A DNA stretch of 64,000 bases from Fragum whitleyi (GCA_948146395.1 OX411557.1:34140077-34204076), one strand, 5' to 3'. Positions 1 to 11,859 are shown, numbered from the stretch's first letter. The notes: a model not told the origin generated them from the letters alone. Translations and numbers: made by a program.

Positions 1-200
1 CCCATATTAAATTTTAGGAGTCTCCTTATAACTTTAGGAGTCTCCTTATAACCTCAGGAGCCCCCTTATTAAACTTTAGAATTCTCCTTGTTAAACTTCA
101 GGAGCCCCCTTAAATAAACTTTAGAAGACCCCTTATAACTTCAGGAGCCCCCTTATTAAACTTTAGTCTCCTTATTAAACTTTAGGAGTACCCTTATGTC
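1..200. repeat. Degenerate ~33 bp tandem repeat
   Basis: Repeated blocks of the form TTTAGGAG-YYCCCTTAT-TAAAC occur about six times with small substitutions and indels. The array begins at or before the window edge, so its true length is unknown. No coding potential is seen. Confidence 0.8.
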
Positions 201-566
201 TAATCTTAAAAAATGATTTGGTATAAAGGGGGCTCGTTTTGTCCAAAAATTGCCCCAACACTCACAACACACTTCATCTGATAGGGCAGTCACACCAAGA
301 CCTTCTTTCAACCTTTTGTACATTTTTTTTTAACCACTGCATCAGTTCATAAGTAGCAAATCTACTTTGGAAAATGTTTTGCTGAAAATACAGCAGTTCT
401 AGGCTACAAAATTAGAGATTTTGTAGCCCAAAGTTAACCTTATGCCAATGCAAAGTTTTGAAAGTATGTTATCTTTATTAGAATTTAAATAATATCAAAG
501 CTAAAGTAACAATATCTAAACTTGATTAAAATGATTTAAATGTAAACTAGATAAAATATAATTATA
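201..566. other. Unassigned AT-rich DNA with one hairpin
   Basis: No gene or known repeat was recognised. A perfect 11 bp inverted repeat (GGCTACAAAAT / ATTTTGTAGCC, 5 nt loop) lies at 402-428. It could be the end of an old element, but no partner was found. Confidence 0.5.
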
Positions 567-812
567 AATCATAATTAAACTTAAGGGATAAATAAATTAA
601 AATTAGGTATTATGATTTCATTTAATATATTCTAACATGTTCTTAAAAAATCATAACTAAACTTTAGGGATAAATAAATTAAAATTAGGTATTATGATTT
701 CATTTAATATATTCTAACATGTTATTTAAAAATCATAATTAAACTTAAGGGATAAATAAAGTAAAATTAGGTATTATGATTTCATTTAATATATTCTAAC
801 ATGTTATCTAAA
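567..812. repeat. Three-copy ~82 bp tandem repeat
   Basis: Three near-identical units start at about 567, 648 and 730. Each runs from AATCATAAYTAAACTT through TTAATATATTCTAACATG. They differ at only a few positions, so the duplication looks fairly recent. The repeat is very AT-rich and non-coding. Confidence 0.9.
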
Positions 813-2104
813 ATATTAATTATGCAATTCATAAGATATAAAAATCATGAAATAAATAAAGTAATGTATATATCATAAAATGAAATATACTTGGTATATA
901 AGTTAGATTAAAGGAATGCTTTAATATTGATTAAATCCTATTTATGAATAGGTGATTACAGATAATTTTCTAGGGCCTAGAACAGATACTCTTCTAGGCA
1001 CTATTTGTAAATATTTTCTGATCTAGATGGAGGTACTTATGAACTGATGTGGTTATTGTAATTGTAACTTTTTCATTGTTACACTTTCACCCCCTCCCCC
1101 CCCCCCTCTGCCCCAGCTGTTGTGGACCAGGTCTAAGCAGCATATAAAACAACCCCTCTCTCACAGGTTGAATATACCTGACAGTAGGGCCGAAGTGGCA
1201 GATTCATGATTTGTGAGCAGAGAAAGTAGCTTGCTCCATGTTGATTTAAAACTTGTTATGGTCACTTACTCACATCCACCAAGAACAGAGAGAAAATGTC
1301 TAGACAACCTAAATCCTAAATCATCAACTGTCATATCCTTTACACTTTAGTCATCAATTGGATTAGCCTTATCTAGGCATTAAAAATCTAATTAAGGATG
1401 CAGTGTGTCCTTCAAATGCCACTACTTTTTTTATGTACCCAAAATAAGTAACTCCTACAGAACAAAGCATTTCAACAAACTCCTGTCAGGTAAACAACAC
1501 CGTGATCTTTTTCCTGTTTTATTTAGCACATTAGAGTGGTTATAAGCAAGTGCAATTGGGAAATAATTTGCAAACTGATCTTTGTCTTCCCCATGTTCAC
1601 CCACAAGCCCCTTAATTATCTCCATCGCCGCTTTCCACGTCAGAGTTCCTCCATGGGTTTTGAACTGATTCTCAGGTCATCTGCATACAGCAGCTCCGAA
1701 TGATAACCAGTGTATTTGATGAAAGCCCCATTATAATTACAATGATTAAAAGCACTCATTCAGTTATCCCTTTGCCTGCTGAATTTAAATTTTCAAACAA
1801 GTTGTAAATTTTCATGACATTTTAATGAGTGATGGCTGCACATCTGTGCAAGCTGATCTTGAACTAAACTATCTGTCAAAGCTTTGTGTACAACTGGAAT
1901 GTGTTGTATGGCCTACTATTTTACTGCATATGTTCCTGCTCAATATCTGTCATATCCTGGATGTTATTCTAAATTTCTTGATGTTGTTGTATAGGCAGTT
2001 AAAACTATTTTGCTCTAATCATTGATATAGAATTAATATATATATCTTTTGTACTTCAACATTAAATTGTCAAATTGTGGTTAAACAATTATTTTATGCA
2101 GAAT
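813..2104. other. Unassigned AT-rich interval with C-tract
   Basis: No gene recognised. A C-rich tract occupies roughly 1090-1106. A 66-codon open frame at 1825-2025 has no recognisable domain and is probably chance. Confidence 0.5.
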
Positions 2105-2588
2105 TGCGTTGTGTCCATCAGTGTGCGGTCGTAAACCTTTTCTTTAAATATCTTCTCAGAAACTACTGGATGAATGATTCTTTAGTGCCCCCTTATCAGT
2201 CTGCAAAAAATTCTTGTGATCGGATGAAAAATTGGGCAGAGGTCATTTTTATGCCCCCGTATCGAGAGATCGGGGGCATATTGTTTTACTCATGTCCGTC
2301 TGTCTGTCTGTCTGTTCGTCTGTCTGTCCGTCCGTCTGTCTGTCCGTCTGTCTGAAAACTTAACCCGAAAACTTAACCTTTGCCTTATCGAGATATCACT
2401 GTTACGGGGGCATTCGTGTTTCACAAACACATCTTGTTCTATATGTTATATAGTGGAAACTTTGAAAATCATTTTCTTAGAATGTAATTGATGGGTATCA
2501 ACCAAATTTCACTGGAATGATTCTCAAGTGACTCTTTATTTCAGGCCTGTGGAGCCACTCAAGCCATTCATGGCTTTCTAGTTTTTTT
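2105..2588 (+). mobile_element. Family A rolling-circle-like element, short copy
   Basis: The left part matches the family A 5' region (TCGTAAAC, TCTTCTCAGAAACTACTGG). The right part matches the core and 3' end, finishing with the inverted terminal motif CCTGTGGAGC, the hairpin AAGCCATTCATGGCTT and CTAGTTTT. The microsatellite is mostly missing and only about one core unit is present. The copy is interrupted at 2251-2438 by family F, exactly within the conserved core word CATTTCTCTATATG. The overall plan resembles bivalve Helentron-associated elements (pearl/CvA type); that assignment is inferred. Confidence 0.75.
2251..2438 (+). mobile_element. Family F mini element nested in family A
   Basis: The 5' end is a perfect hairpin: ATGCCCCCG and CGGGGGCAT flank a 10 nt AT-rich loop. 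A (CTGT/CCGT)n simple repeat follows at about 2296-2354. The 3' side carries the inverted terminal motif TACGGGGGCA, then the hairpin GTGTTT-CAC-AAACAC and an ATCTTGTT end. There is no core array, so this is a minimal 188 bp version of the plan used by families A, C and D. The flanking family A core joins cleanly when this segment is removed. Confidence 0.75.
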
Positions 2589-3177
2589 TGTCTTTTAAAA
2601 AGATTGATATTTTAACTTTGTTATTCTGGTAAATGTTTTGTCAAAAAATAACATGATTTGTGAGAAACCAATATGAAAAGTTAAGCTAGATATCCTGATT
2701 ATTGAGCATGCTAATCATAGAACCAAGTGATGGTTAAATTGACTATGTGCACTAAAGTGATGATAGTTGGTTAAAGAACACTATTGGATAACCTCAAACA
2801 TAAGGAGTCTGAAGGGAAGTTCAAGTTAAATTGAGATGAATGCGCAGGGTTTTCCAGAGATTTTTTGCCTTAAAGGGTTTTTTATCTCTGGTTTTTAAGC
2901 CAGCGCTAATTTTTGAAAATGTGTATTGTAGAACACAAGTGTTTGTTGGATATGAATTAAAGTTCAAGTTTAAGTTCCGATTAACTTTCTGATTTTGTAA
3001 ATACAATTACATGTATGTAATTTTATTTCATCAGTTTATTAGGATATATATTTCCAAATTCATATTTGTTAAGCCATATGTTTTTCAAGTGTTGCTAATA
3101 TTAAATACATACTTTTGTTATTGTAGTTTTGTGTGTCTTATGTACAGAAAGTCCGCAACTGAGCATAGCCAAAAATT
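2589..3177. other. Unassigned AT-rich interval
   Basis: No gene, repeat family or structured element was recognised. The short open frames in both directions look like chance. Confidence 0.4.
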
Positions 3178-3275
3178 AAAACTTTGGGTCTGGCTTGAAC
3201 CCACGCAGACAAGTAATATTGATTTTATTGATTTGTAATGCGCTAACTCCTAGGCCAAAGGGCAGTAAATTTTGA
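3178..3275 (-). mobile_element. tRNA-like SINE head relic
   Basis: On the minus strand the segment reads as a tRNA-like promoter: an A-box-like TGGCCTAGGAGTTAGCG, then a B-box-like GGGTTCAAGCC. The spacing is tRNA-like but the fold is poor and no SINE body was recognised beside it. It is most likely an old tRNA-derived SINE fragment rather than a working tRNA gene. Confidence 0.45.
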
Positions 3276-3350
3276 CAGCTCAGCACCAAACAGTTGTAAC
3301 TGCATATGAGAATATTGGAAGTTAAAACTGTTTCATGCTGATCCATTTTT

Positions 3351-4710
3351 AGCTCGACTATTCGAAGAATAGGGGGGGCTATTCCAGTCACCCGGGCGTC
3401 GGCGTCTGCGTTGGCGTCGGCGTAATGCTTTGGTTAAGTTTTTACGTGCAAGTGTTTAAAATCTCTGTTTCTATTAAAGCTATTGCTTTGAAACTTTGCA
3501 CATGCTTCTGTGACCATAATATCAGAATCTAGACAAAGATTCATTTCTCTGATATTGAATTTAGTGGAATTTTAACCCTTTTCGGACTTAGAAATCTCGG
3601 TTAAGTTTTTACGTGCAAATGTTGTTTATCTGTAATATTTCTTTTTCTATAAAAGCAATTGCTTTGAAACTTTACACATACTTCTGTGGCCATAATATCA
3701 GCATCTAGACAAAGATTCATTACTCTGATATTGAATTTAGTGGAATTTTAACCCTTTTCGGACTTAGTAATTTTTGGTTAAGTTTTTACGTGCAAATGTT
3801 GTATTTTTGTAATATCTCTATTTCTAACAAAGCAATTGCTTTGAAACTTTGTACATGCTTCTATGAACATAATATCAGCCTTTTTACAAAAATTCATTAC
3901 TCTGATTTTGAATTTAGTGGAATTTTAACCCTTTTCGGACTTAGAAAATCTTGGTTAAGTTTTTACGTGCAAATGTTGTATATCAGTTATAGCTCTATTT
4001 CCACCAAGGCTTTTGCTTGGAAACTCTACACATGCTTCTGTTACCATGATATCAGCCTCTTGACAAAGATTTATTACTCTGATATGGAATTTAGTGGAAT
4101 TTTAACCTTTTTCAGACTCAGAAATTCTTGGTTAAGTTTTTACATGCAAATGTTGTACATCAGTTATATGTCTAATTCTATGAAAGCTATTGCTTTCAAA
4201 CTTTGCACATGCTTCAATGATCATAACAACAGCCTCTTGATAAAGATTCAATTCTCTGGTATAGAATTTAGTGGATTTTTAACCCTTTTTGGACTTAGAA
4301 ATTCTTGGTTAAGTTTTTACGTGCAAATGTTGTATTTCTGTAATATCTCTATTTCTACTATAGCTGTTGCTTGGAAACTTAACACATGCTTCTTTGACCA
4401 AAATATTAGCCCACAGAATAAGATTCATTACTCTGATATTTAATTTAGTGCAATTTTTACCCTTTTCTGCCTTAAAAATCTTGGTTATGTTTTTATGTGC
4501 AACTATTTTATGTTAGTTGTATCTCTGTTCCTACTAAAGCTATTGCTTTGAAACTCTGCACATGCTTCTGTGACCATAATATCAGCCTCTAGACAAAGAT
4601 TCTTTTCTCTTGACTTTCATTTTATTGAATTTCCAATGTTGATATTGATTTGCTGTTACTATCCAGCACTAGGAATAGTCGAGCTTCGCTGTCTTCCGAC
4701 AGCTCTTGTT
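3351..4710 (+). mobile_element. Family D element with 177 bp core array
   Basis: The 5' end AGCTCGACTATTC is followed by its own complement GAATAG, forming a small hairpin, then a GGCGTC-rich stretch at about 3394-3422. About seven core repeats follow. The word GGTTAAGTTTTTAC recurs near 3432, 3599, 3776, 3953, 4130, 4307 and 4483, giving a 177 bp period. The 3' side carries GAATAGTCGAGCT (4673-4685), the hairpin GCTGTC-TTCC-GACAGC (4688-4703) and CTCTTGTT. Because 177 is divisible by 3, a 217-codon frame runs through several repeats at 3790-4443; it is judged not to be a gene. Helentron-like by architecture (inferred). Confidence 0.8.
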
Positions 4711-4966
4711 ATCTTACCTGATGCAAGTGGTAGAAGTTATATTTAAACAGAGTGGAAGCTAAGCATAAAGGGAAGAGCAGTGGTCCATTCCTTCATTATT
4801 TTGAATTTTAAAGAAATAACAAGAAAAAGTTTAGGTTAATCATGCAAACTAATATTTTCCAAGCTAAGGTTCTTTAGATCCACTTAATTTGTTCCTTACA
4901 TTAGTAAGGAACAAAGTGGAGTTAAGGAAGCTTGGATTGAAAATGGTGAATCCCGAGAGAAATGTC
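4711..4966. repeat. Interval with a ~75 bp imperfect palindrome
   Basis: A palindrome spans 4859-4935. The outer arms are CCAAGCT and AGCTTGG. The centre is TTTGTTCCTTAC-ATTA-GTAAGGAACAAA. It could fold as a long hairpin and may be a tiny foldback MITE. No flanking duplication was found. Confidence 0.6.
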
Positions 4967-4970
4967 TTAA

Positions 4971-5208
4971 CCCTTGTCATGCTGAACCCGAAATATTCCT
5001 GCTTTAGCAGGAGCTAAAGACCAACATCAGCCTGCACATATGTGCAATCTGATGTTAGTCTACACCACCTGTTTCTCACTTTCAAACCAGAATTGTCAAT
5101 AGATTTAGTTTTTCAAATAAAAATTGACCTACAGTTGGTACTTTCAGTGCTTTTTGCCCTTTGATTTTGATGATAATTTTAGCCAAAATTTATTCAGCAT
5201 GACAAGGG
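4971..5208. mobile_element. piggyBac-type MITE (238 bp)
   Basis: Perfect 16 bp terminal inverted repeats CCCTTGTCATGCTGAA lie inside direct TTAA duplications (4967-4970 and 5209-5212). CCC termini plus TTAA are typical of the piggyBac superfamily, so a non-autonomous piggyBac element is the best inference. An internal hairpin spans 5019-5060 (GACCAACATCAG against CTGATGTTAGTC, enclosing GCACATATGTGC). No ORF is present. Confidence 0.8.
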
Positions 5209-5436
5209 TTAATTATTCTACAAATATAGAAGGATCCTGAAGAAACCCCTTCTTGAGCTAATGGGATCCTTCCTAATATTTTGGGATATTAGGGATCCAA
5301 GGTCACTGTTAGTGTCAAACCCTGAAGTACTCTATCATCACACAAGTCATCATTCATGGCCATTCGGAACACCACTCGGCCAATCTCATTATTGTGTTAT
5401 GGGTGACACTCATTGTAGTATACATATTCTAATTAT

Positions 5437-5914
5437 CCCTCGCCGTTTTAGGCGAGGGGATATAGTAATGGTCTCTGTCCGTCATTCCCAGTCACCAAGT
5501 CACTAAACTTTTCCAGAGCATATCTCCTAAAGTATAATAGCTTGAAACTTAATAGGTGGATAGATCTCATGGAGGACAAGTGCAGTGCACAAGAACTACA
5601 ACTCTTGCTTGCATAATTTTGGAGTTATTGCCCTTTGTTATTTTTAATACTTAGATTTTGTCCGGAGCATATCTCCTAAAGTATAATAGCTATCAACTTG
5701 AAACTTTGTGGGTAAATAGATCTCATGGAGGAGAGTACAGTGCACAAAAATTACAAATCTTGCTTGCATAATTTTGGAGTTATTGTCCTTTGTTATTTGT
5801 AAGACTTAGATTTTGTAAGGGGTTAATCTCTTAAAGTCCTTAATTTATTAGGCTTCAGTTTACTATCAAGCTTTCACGGCGGGGGATGGCCATGTCTGAC
5901 ATGGCTCTTGTTTT
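5437..5914 (+). mobile_element. Family C element, short copy
   Basis: The 5' hairpin is CCCTCGCC-GTTTTA-GGCGAGGG. Two core units follow, each with TCTCCTAAAGTATAATAGC and GTGCAGTGCACAAGAA-type words. The 3' side has ACGGCGGGGG, complementary to the 5' motif with one mismatch, then the hairpin GCCATGTCTGACATGGC and CTCTTGTTTT. The core resembles that of C' at 7173-10196, but the terminal motifs differ. Confidence 0.75.
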
Positions 5915-6698
5915 GGAAATTACATCATATGGAAGGGTTCATTGGATCCGAGAATCGCATATTCAAATACACAACGACTGTTTACAAGGTCGAATGTTCA
6001 AGCATTACCACAAAATATATTTTAAAGTTCATTAAAACCCAAAACAAAATTTAAAGTTAATAAAATTAACTTTGCAAAGGACGTTTATTTCGTCTTTCAG
6101 TTTTCCGTTTCTACTTCTGGCTGTTCCTGGGCATATAATCTTGTCGAGCCAATGGTTACGAACGTTTTACTTATCTTATCCTTGGCTGATTGAATGGGTA
6201 ATTTCTGTACGCCTGACGTCACAGAACGGAAAACGCGGCGGACCAATCAGTAACCTTCTTACAAAAAGGCCCGAAAGCGGGAGGTATGTTAGGTCAATAT
6301 GCACCGCGGCTACTTGCCAGACGTGAATTGAACCCTTATAATTGTGCTAAACCCCTTCAGTTTAAAATGACACTTAGTAAGACTGAAATACACAATCAAA
6401 AAAGCTGTGCAAAATTCCTATATCTTCTCAAATGACAACTAGTGTGACAATTTATCCGTTCTAAATAATAAAATGGTACATTGAAGGGTTCTCAAATTCA
6501 GCTTTTTTGTCCTCAATGTATTACGGTTTTTCAGTGTTTATTTGAAATTTTAAGTTATTTAATCCATCAATACCGGTTTAAGTTTGCACTGTTTTTTAAT
6601 CTCATTGAATCGAAAAGCAGAATGTTTTTATACTGAAGTGTGCGAAAATGCAATAATCATGCCGTCTTAAAGAAACAATTTAGAGAAATGATAATTAA
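5915..6698. repeat. Interval with dispersed repeat partner of 11.4 kb
   Basis: About 6170-6270 matches 11365-11480 in opposite orientation. Shared words include CTGATTGG, TTCTGTACG and GAATGGGTAA-like text, with clear divergence and indels. The class is unknown. The rest of the interval is unassigned, and the 84-codon frame at 6072-6326 overlaps the repeat and is unlikely to be a gene. Confidence 0.45.
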
Positions 6699-6714
6699 CC
6701 CTTGTCATGCTGAA
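6699..6714. mobile_element. Solo piggyBac-type MITE end
   Basis: TTAA followed by CCCTTGTCATGCTGAA is identical to the 16 bp terminus of the element at 4971-5208. No matching right end was found within several hundred bases, so this is a truncated copy. Confidence 0.6.
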
Positions 6715-6899
6715 TAAAAAACCTCGTCAAAATTATATAAAAAAAAATATTAAAATTATATTTAATCAAAGTGCTGAAAGCTCTGTATTTCCAACCTGAG
6801 AGTCAGCGTTTGATTTTGAAAATATTTGAGAAGAAGTGAAATGCGCAAGAACTGTTACTCTGCCACATCCACTTTTTTAGTTATCCGTTGTTGTTTTTT

Positions 6900-7165
6900 A
6901 TCCTGACATTTTTGTCCGGACCATATCTCCTGAGCCATAAGTGCTAGCAACTTCAAACTTGGTACACTTATAGATCTCATTGAGGACAAGTGGCATGTAC
7001 AAGAATCGTTCTTCTCCGCCCACTTTTGGAGTTTTTGCCATTGGTTGTTTTTACTCTTATATTTTTGTTTGGGACATTTTGTTCAAAACCTAATGTGCTA
7101 GCATCTTCAAATTTTTTATACAGTTATAGATCTAGTAAGTAGGAGATATATTATAAGAAAGGATT
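6900..7165 (+). repeat. Diverged family C-like core repeats
   Basis: Two degraded core units are visible (TTTTTGTCCGGACCATATC, then TATAGATCTCATTGAGG). They lie directly upstream of the C' element. They may be an older element into which C' inserted, or a decayed extension of it. Confidence 0.6.
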
Positions 7166-7172
7166 TTTTGTT

Positions 7173-10100
7173 ATACGCCCGTCGAAGACAGGACGTATTA
7201 TGAGATCACCATGGCGTCCGGTGTCCGGCGGCCTCCAGCGGCGTCCGGCGGCATCCACTTCTTTGTCCGGAGCATAACTCTGTCACTTGAGGTCCGTTGG
7301 ACTTCAAACGTGGCAATTGTATTCTTCTCATCATTATGGAGTGCAGTGTACAAGAACCATAACTCTACCTGGCCTATTTTTTGAGTTATTGCCCTTTGTT
7401 TTTTTCAGACTTGAATCTTGTCCGGAGTATATCTCTTAAAGTATAAAAGCTAGGATCATGAAACTGCATGGGTGTATAGATCTCAACAAGGGGGAGTGCA
7501 GTGCACAAGAACCATAACTCTACCTGGCCTATTTTATGAGTTATTGCCCTTTATGGTTTTTCATACTAGAACCCTGTCCGGAGTATATCTGTAAAAGTAT
7601 AATAGCTAGGATCATGAAACTTCATGGGTGTATAGATCTCACCAAGAGAGAGTGCAGTGCACAAGAACCATAACTCTACCTGGCCTATTTTTTGAGTTAT
7701 TGCCCTTTGTTGTTTTTCAGACTTGAATCTTGTCCAGAGTAGATCTCTTAAAGTATAATAGCTAGGATCATGAAACTGCATGGGTGTTTAGATCTCACCA
7801 AGGGGGAGTGCAGTGTACAATAACCATAATTCTACCTGACCTATTTTTTGAGTTATTGCCCTTTGTTGTTTTTCAGACTTGAATCTTGTCCTGAATATAT
7901 CTGTAAAAGTATAAAAGCTAGGATCATGAAACTTCATGGGTGTATAGATGGCATCAAGGTGGAGTGCAGTGCTACCATAATTCTACCTGGCCTATTTTCT
8001 GAGATCACCTGTGATGTTCGGCATCCAGGCGTTTGGACGGCGTCCACTTCTTTGTCCGGAGCATAACTCTGTCACTTGAAGTCCGATGGACTTCAAACTT
8101 GGCAATTGTATTCTTCTCATCATTACGGAATGCAGTGCACAAGAACCATAACTCTCCCTGGCCTATTTTTTGAGTTATTGCCCTTTGTTGTTTTTCATAC
8201 TAGAGTCTTGTCCGGAGTATATCTCTTAAAGTATTATAGCTAGGATCTTGAAACGTCATGGGTGTATAGATCTCACTAAGGGGGAGTGCAGTGCACAAGA
8301 ACCATAACTCTACCTGGCCTATTTTTTGAGTTATTGCCCTTTGATGTTTTTTCAGACTTGAATCTTGTCCGGAGTATATCTCTAAAAGTAAAATATCTAG
8401 GATCATGAAACTGCATGGGTGTTCAGATCTCACTAAGGGGGAGTGCAGTGTACAATAACTATAATTCTACCTGACCTTTTTTTTTGAGTTTATTGCCCAT
8501 TGTTGTTTTTCATACTAGAATCTTGTCCAGAGTATATCTGTAAAAGTATAATAGCTAGGATCATGAAACTTCATGGGTGTATAGATAACATCAAGGGGGA
8601 GTGCAGTGCACAAGAACCATAACTCTACCTGACTTATTTTTTGAGTTATTGCCCTTTGATGTTTTTCAGACTTGAATCTTGTCTGGAGTATATCTCTAAA
8701 AGTAAAATATCTAGGATCATGAAACTGCATGGGTGTTCAGATCCACCTTGATGCCAAGGGGGAGTGCAGTGTACAATAACCATAATTCTACCTGACCTTT
8801 TTTTGAGTTATTGCCCTTTGTTGTTTTTCAGACTTGAATCTTGTCCAGAGTATATCTGTAAAAGTATAATAGCTAGGATCATGAAACTTCATGGGTGTAT
8901 AGATAACATCAAGGGGGAGTGCAGTGCACAAGAACCATAACTCTACCTGACTTATTTTTTGAGTTATTGCCCTTTGATGTTTTTCAGACTTGAATCTTGT
9001 CTGGAGTATATCTCTAAAAGTAAAATATCTAGGATCATGAAACTGCATGGGTGTTCAGATCCACCTTGATGCCAAGGGGGAGTGCAGTGTACAATAACCA
9101 TAATTCTACCTGACCTTTTTTTGAGTTATTGCCCTTTGTTGTTTTTCAGACTTGAATCTTGTCCAGAGTATATCTGTAAAAGTATAATAGCTAGGATCAT
9201 GAAACTTCATGGGTGTATAGATGTCATCAAGGGGGAGTGCAGTGCTACCATAATTCTACCTGGCCTATTTTCTGAGATCACCTGTGATGTTCGGCATCCG
9301 ATGTTTGGACAGCGTCCACTTTTTTGTCCGTAGTATAACTGTCACCTTAAGTCCGATTGACGTTAAACTTGGCAGTTATATTCTTCTTATGAATACGGAG
9401 TGCATTGCACAAGAAAGATAACTCTACCCAGCTTACTTTGTAAGTTATTGCCCTTTGTTGTTTTTCAGACTTGAAGTTTGTCTGGAGTATATCTCTCAAA
9501 GTAAAGTAGGTAGTATAATGAAACTATGAGTACATAGATCTCACAAACGAGAAGTGCAGTGTATAAGATTCATAACTCTATCTGGCCTATTATGTGAGTT
9601 GCCTTTCAGATTTGAATTTGTGCAAAGTATATCTTGCTTGCATGAATTTAGAAGTTTCAGGACTTCATACTTTATATCCAGTGTATAAGGTCCATAACAC
9701 TATCTTGCCTATTATGCCAATTATTGCCCTATGTTGTTTTTCAGCATTGCAGTTTGACTGGAGTATATCTCTGAAAGTAAAGTAACTAGGATAATGAAAC
9801 TATGAGTACATAGATATCACAAAGGAGAAGTGCAGTGTTTAAGATCCATAACTCTATTTGGCCTATTATGTGAGTTATTGCCCTTTATTGATTTTTCAAT
9901 ATTTCAGATTTAAATTTGTGCAAAGTATTTCTTGCTTGCATGAATTTAGAAGTTTCAGGACTTCATACTTTATACCAATCTGAAATTTTGTTTTCTGTGA
10001 GTGGCTTAGAAAAATACTATATATACCTCTTACCTTTGTCCATCTGTCCCTCTACACAAAACATGACAAAAAATATTCATTCAAAATAACCTCATTTCTA

Positions 10101-10196
10101 TTCAAACCCCCAGTTAATACTAAGCAGTGTGACGGGCGTATCTTGTGACAATTTGGCACCTTGTATCCAGTGGGGGACACTTGTTTTATATGTATT
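7173..10196 (+). mobile_element. Family C' element (~3 kb) with ~156 bp core array
   Basis: The 5' terminal motif ATACGCCCGTC is mirrored by a perfect GACGGGCGTAT at 10131-10141. A short segment ending ACACTTGTTTT then closes the element. Between them are many core repeats of about 156 bp (words GGATCATGAAACT, AGTGCAGTG, GAGTTATTGCCCTTTG). The 5' entry segment (GAGATCACC to CATCCACTTCTTTGTCCG) recurs near 7201, 8000 and 9270, so the element looks like three concatenated sub-elements. Several 71-86 codon frames in both directions are by-products of the repeats. Confidence 0.8.
8443..9078. repeat. 318 bp higher-order repeat within C' array
   Basis: A two-unit block repeats with a 318 bp period. 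The rare insertion TTCAGATCCACCTTGATGCC occurs near 8736 and 9054, and surrounding text is almost identical. It is a recent internal duplication compared with the older monomers. Confidence 0.8.
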
Positions 10197-11364
10197 ATCT
10201 TAATTTGAAAGAAACCTGTGTTGTAGGTAGTCATTAAGTTTTGATAAATTTAAAATTTAAACTTGCCATGAAACAATTTATTTGCGACATTTTAAACGAA
10301 GTAATACGTGCAATGTTCAATAAAAATTGCATAACACATGTATTGCTAAAAAAAGGGGGATAATTTGATTTTCATTTCTTATATATTTGAAATATTCGTG
10401 TATTGTGAATGGGTAGTCAAAAATCTCGTGGCTACAGCTTATTTAAGTAATGATTAAGTAGTTTGGTCGCCCGCTTACTATATTCTATATATTATGGAAA
10501 TTCATTTGCTTTCAATATAAAACAAAAAATAACAAACTGGCCAATTTTCCCTCATATTTTTATGTTATATTTTTTTTTATAGGAGGGGGGGGGGGGGTCA
10601 AACTTTTCTTCTAGGGTCATACTTTTCTTCTATTAAACTTTATTAAATTTCAAATTCTTTTTTTTTTAATTTCGCTGAAAATTGTTACATGTTACTTATC
10701 CAAAATTACTTCTCCAAATGTCTTAATGTTTTGTTTTTTTTTTTTGTTGTTGTTGTTTGTTTTCTTACTCCCAAATACATTACGGAATTTGCTTTATGAC
10801 GCGGCGGGGTGTTGGTATATGTGTGGTGGTGGTGGTGGAAATAGATTAACTCAAAACCATTGCATGTTATTCTAAGTCGGCAAAAATAGTATGGGAATTA
10901 ATAAAACATCACCTAAAATTTCTTGTCTTGTTTATTTGAAATTAGAATGTGTTTAAAGTGGAAAAAGTCTTAGATTTTGTCATCTAGATCTAGTAGTGCC
11001 TTAACTTGACCGTATGGCACATGTTTTATTTGAGTTTTGATAACAATGCACGACATTGATGACAGGATATAATTTAATAACAATACTTTCTTTGTTCATA
11101 TATTGCATATAGAGTAATTTTAGTTTACATAGAAATATTATAAGAATATTAAAGACAATGTTCAATAATAACGAAAACAAAAGTTTAACATTCGAATCAA
11201 TTATGATAAAAGGAATCGAATTATGTTTTGTTGATTTTATAAATCAACCATATCCAAATAAAAACATAAAAAAAGCGGCGCATTTTCTTTAAAACAGGAA
11301 TGAAGGGTTTATCTACACAGTCGTCGGTATACAAAAGGTTGCTATAGAGATTAAATGGTACAGA
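10197..11364. other. Unassigned AT-rich interval with G-tract
   Basis: No gene recognised. A run of G occupies about 10583-10597, and a short GTGGTGGTGG run lies near 10822-10838. The rest appears unique at this level of inspection. Confidence 0.4.
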
Positions 11365-11480
11365 TGCTGTTTGTAAGAAGCTCTCTGATTGGCAGTTACA
11401 GAAATCGCGTTTGACCTTTTGATTGGTCGGCTAAAAATAAATCGTACAGAATTTACCTATTCATCCAGTCAAGGGGTATT
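11365..11480. repeat. Dispersed repeat, inverted partner of 6.2 kb
   Basis: This carries CTGATTGGCAG, GATTGGTCGGC and GTACAGAATTTACCTATTC, matching about 6170-6270 on the other strand with substitutions. Family unknown. Confidence 0.45.
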
Positions 11481-11859
11481 CGAGAAGAAGCTATCGGATC
11501 GATACCCTTTGACTCGTGAAGATGTGGGCATATACATGTATGTCTGAACTCCAACCAGTTCAAGGCAATAAATGATATGTGTAAATGTCTTATTGAATCA
11601 AAGAACTTATGGTGACCGATCAACTCGGCTGATCGGCAACTCGGCCCAGCGTATAACTCGGCCCCTTATCTAATACCAAATCCATTTATATAAACGATTA
11701 TCTATTAAGTAAAGTTATTACAAATAGAAATCAAAGTGTTGTCAGCACTGTAAATCGGACATCATTGAGAGGCTTGGATAGTGCAATAGTTTGCCAATCA
11801 AAAAGCTCAAATTTGGACAATAAAAGTTGGTAAATTATTTGCCCAATTTGATAGTTTTT
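11481..11859. other. Unassigned interval before family A copy
   Basis: It contains CCGATCAACTCGGCTGATCGG, a short hairpin near 11614-11634, and repeated AACTCGGCC words. No gene recognised. Confidence 0.4.

Noticed and set aside
3790..4443. 217-codon open frame as a protein gene
   Set aside because: It is an in-frame read through 177 bp tandem core repeats of family D; the repeat length alone explains it.
7566..9333. Six 71-86 codon frames with similar peptides
   Set aside because: They occur on both strands and are translations of the same core repeat in family C'.
7173..10196. Centromeric satellite
   Set aside because: The array is bounded by matching terminal motifs and a 3' end, so it belongs to a mobile element rather than an open-ended satellite.
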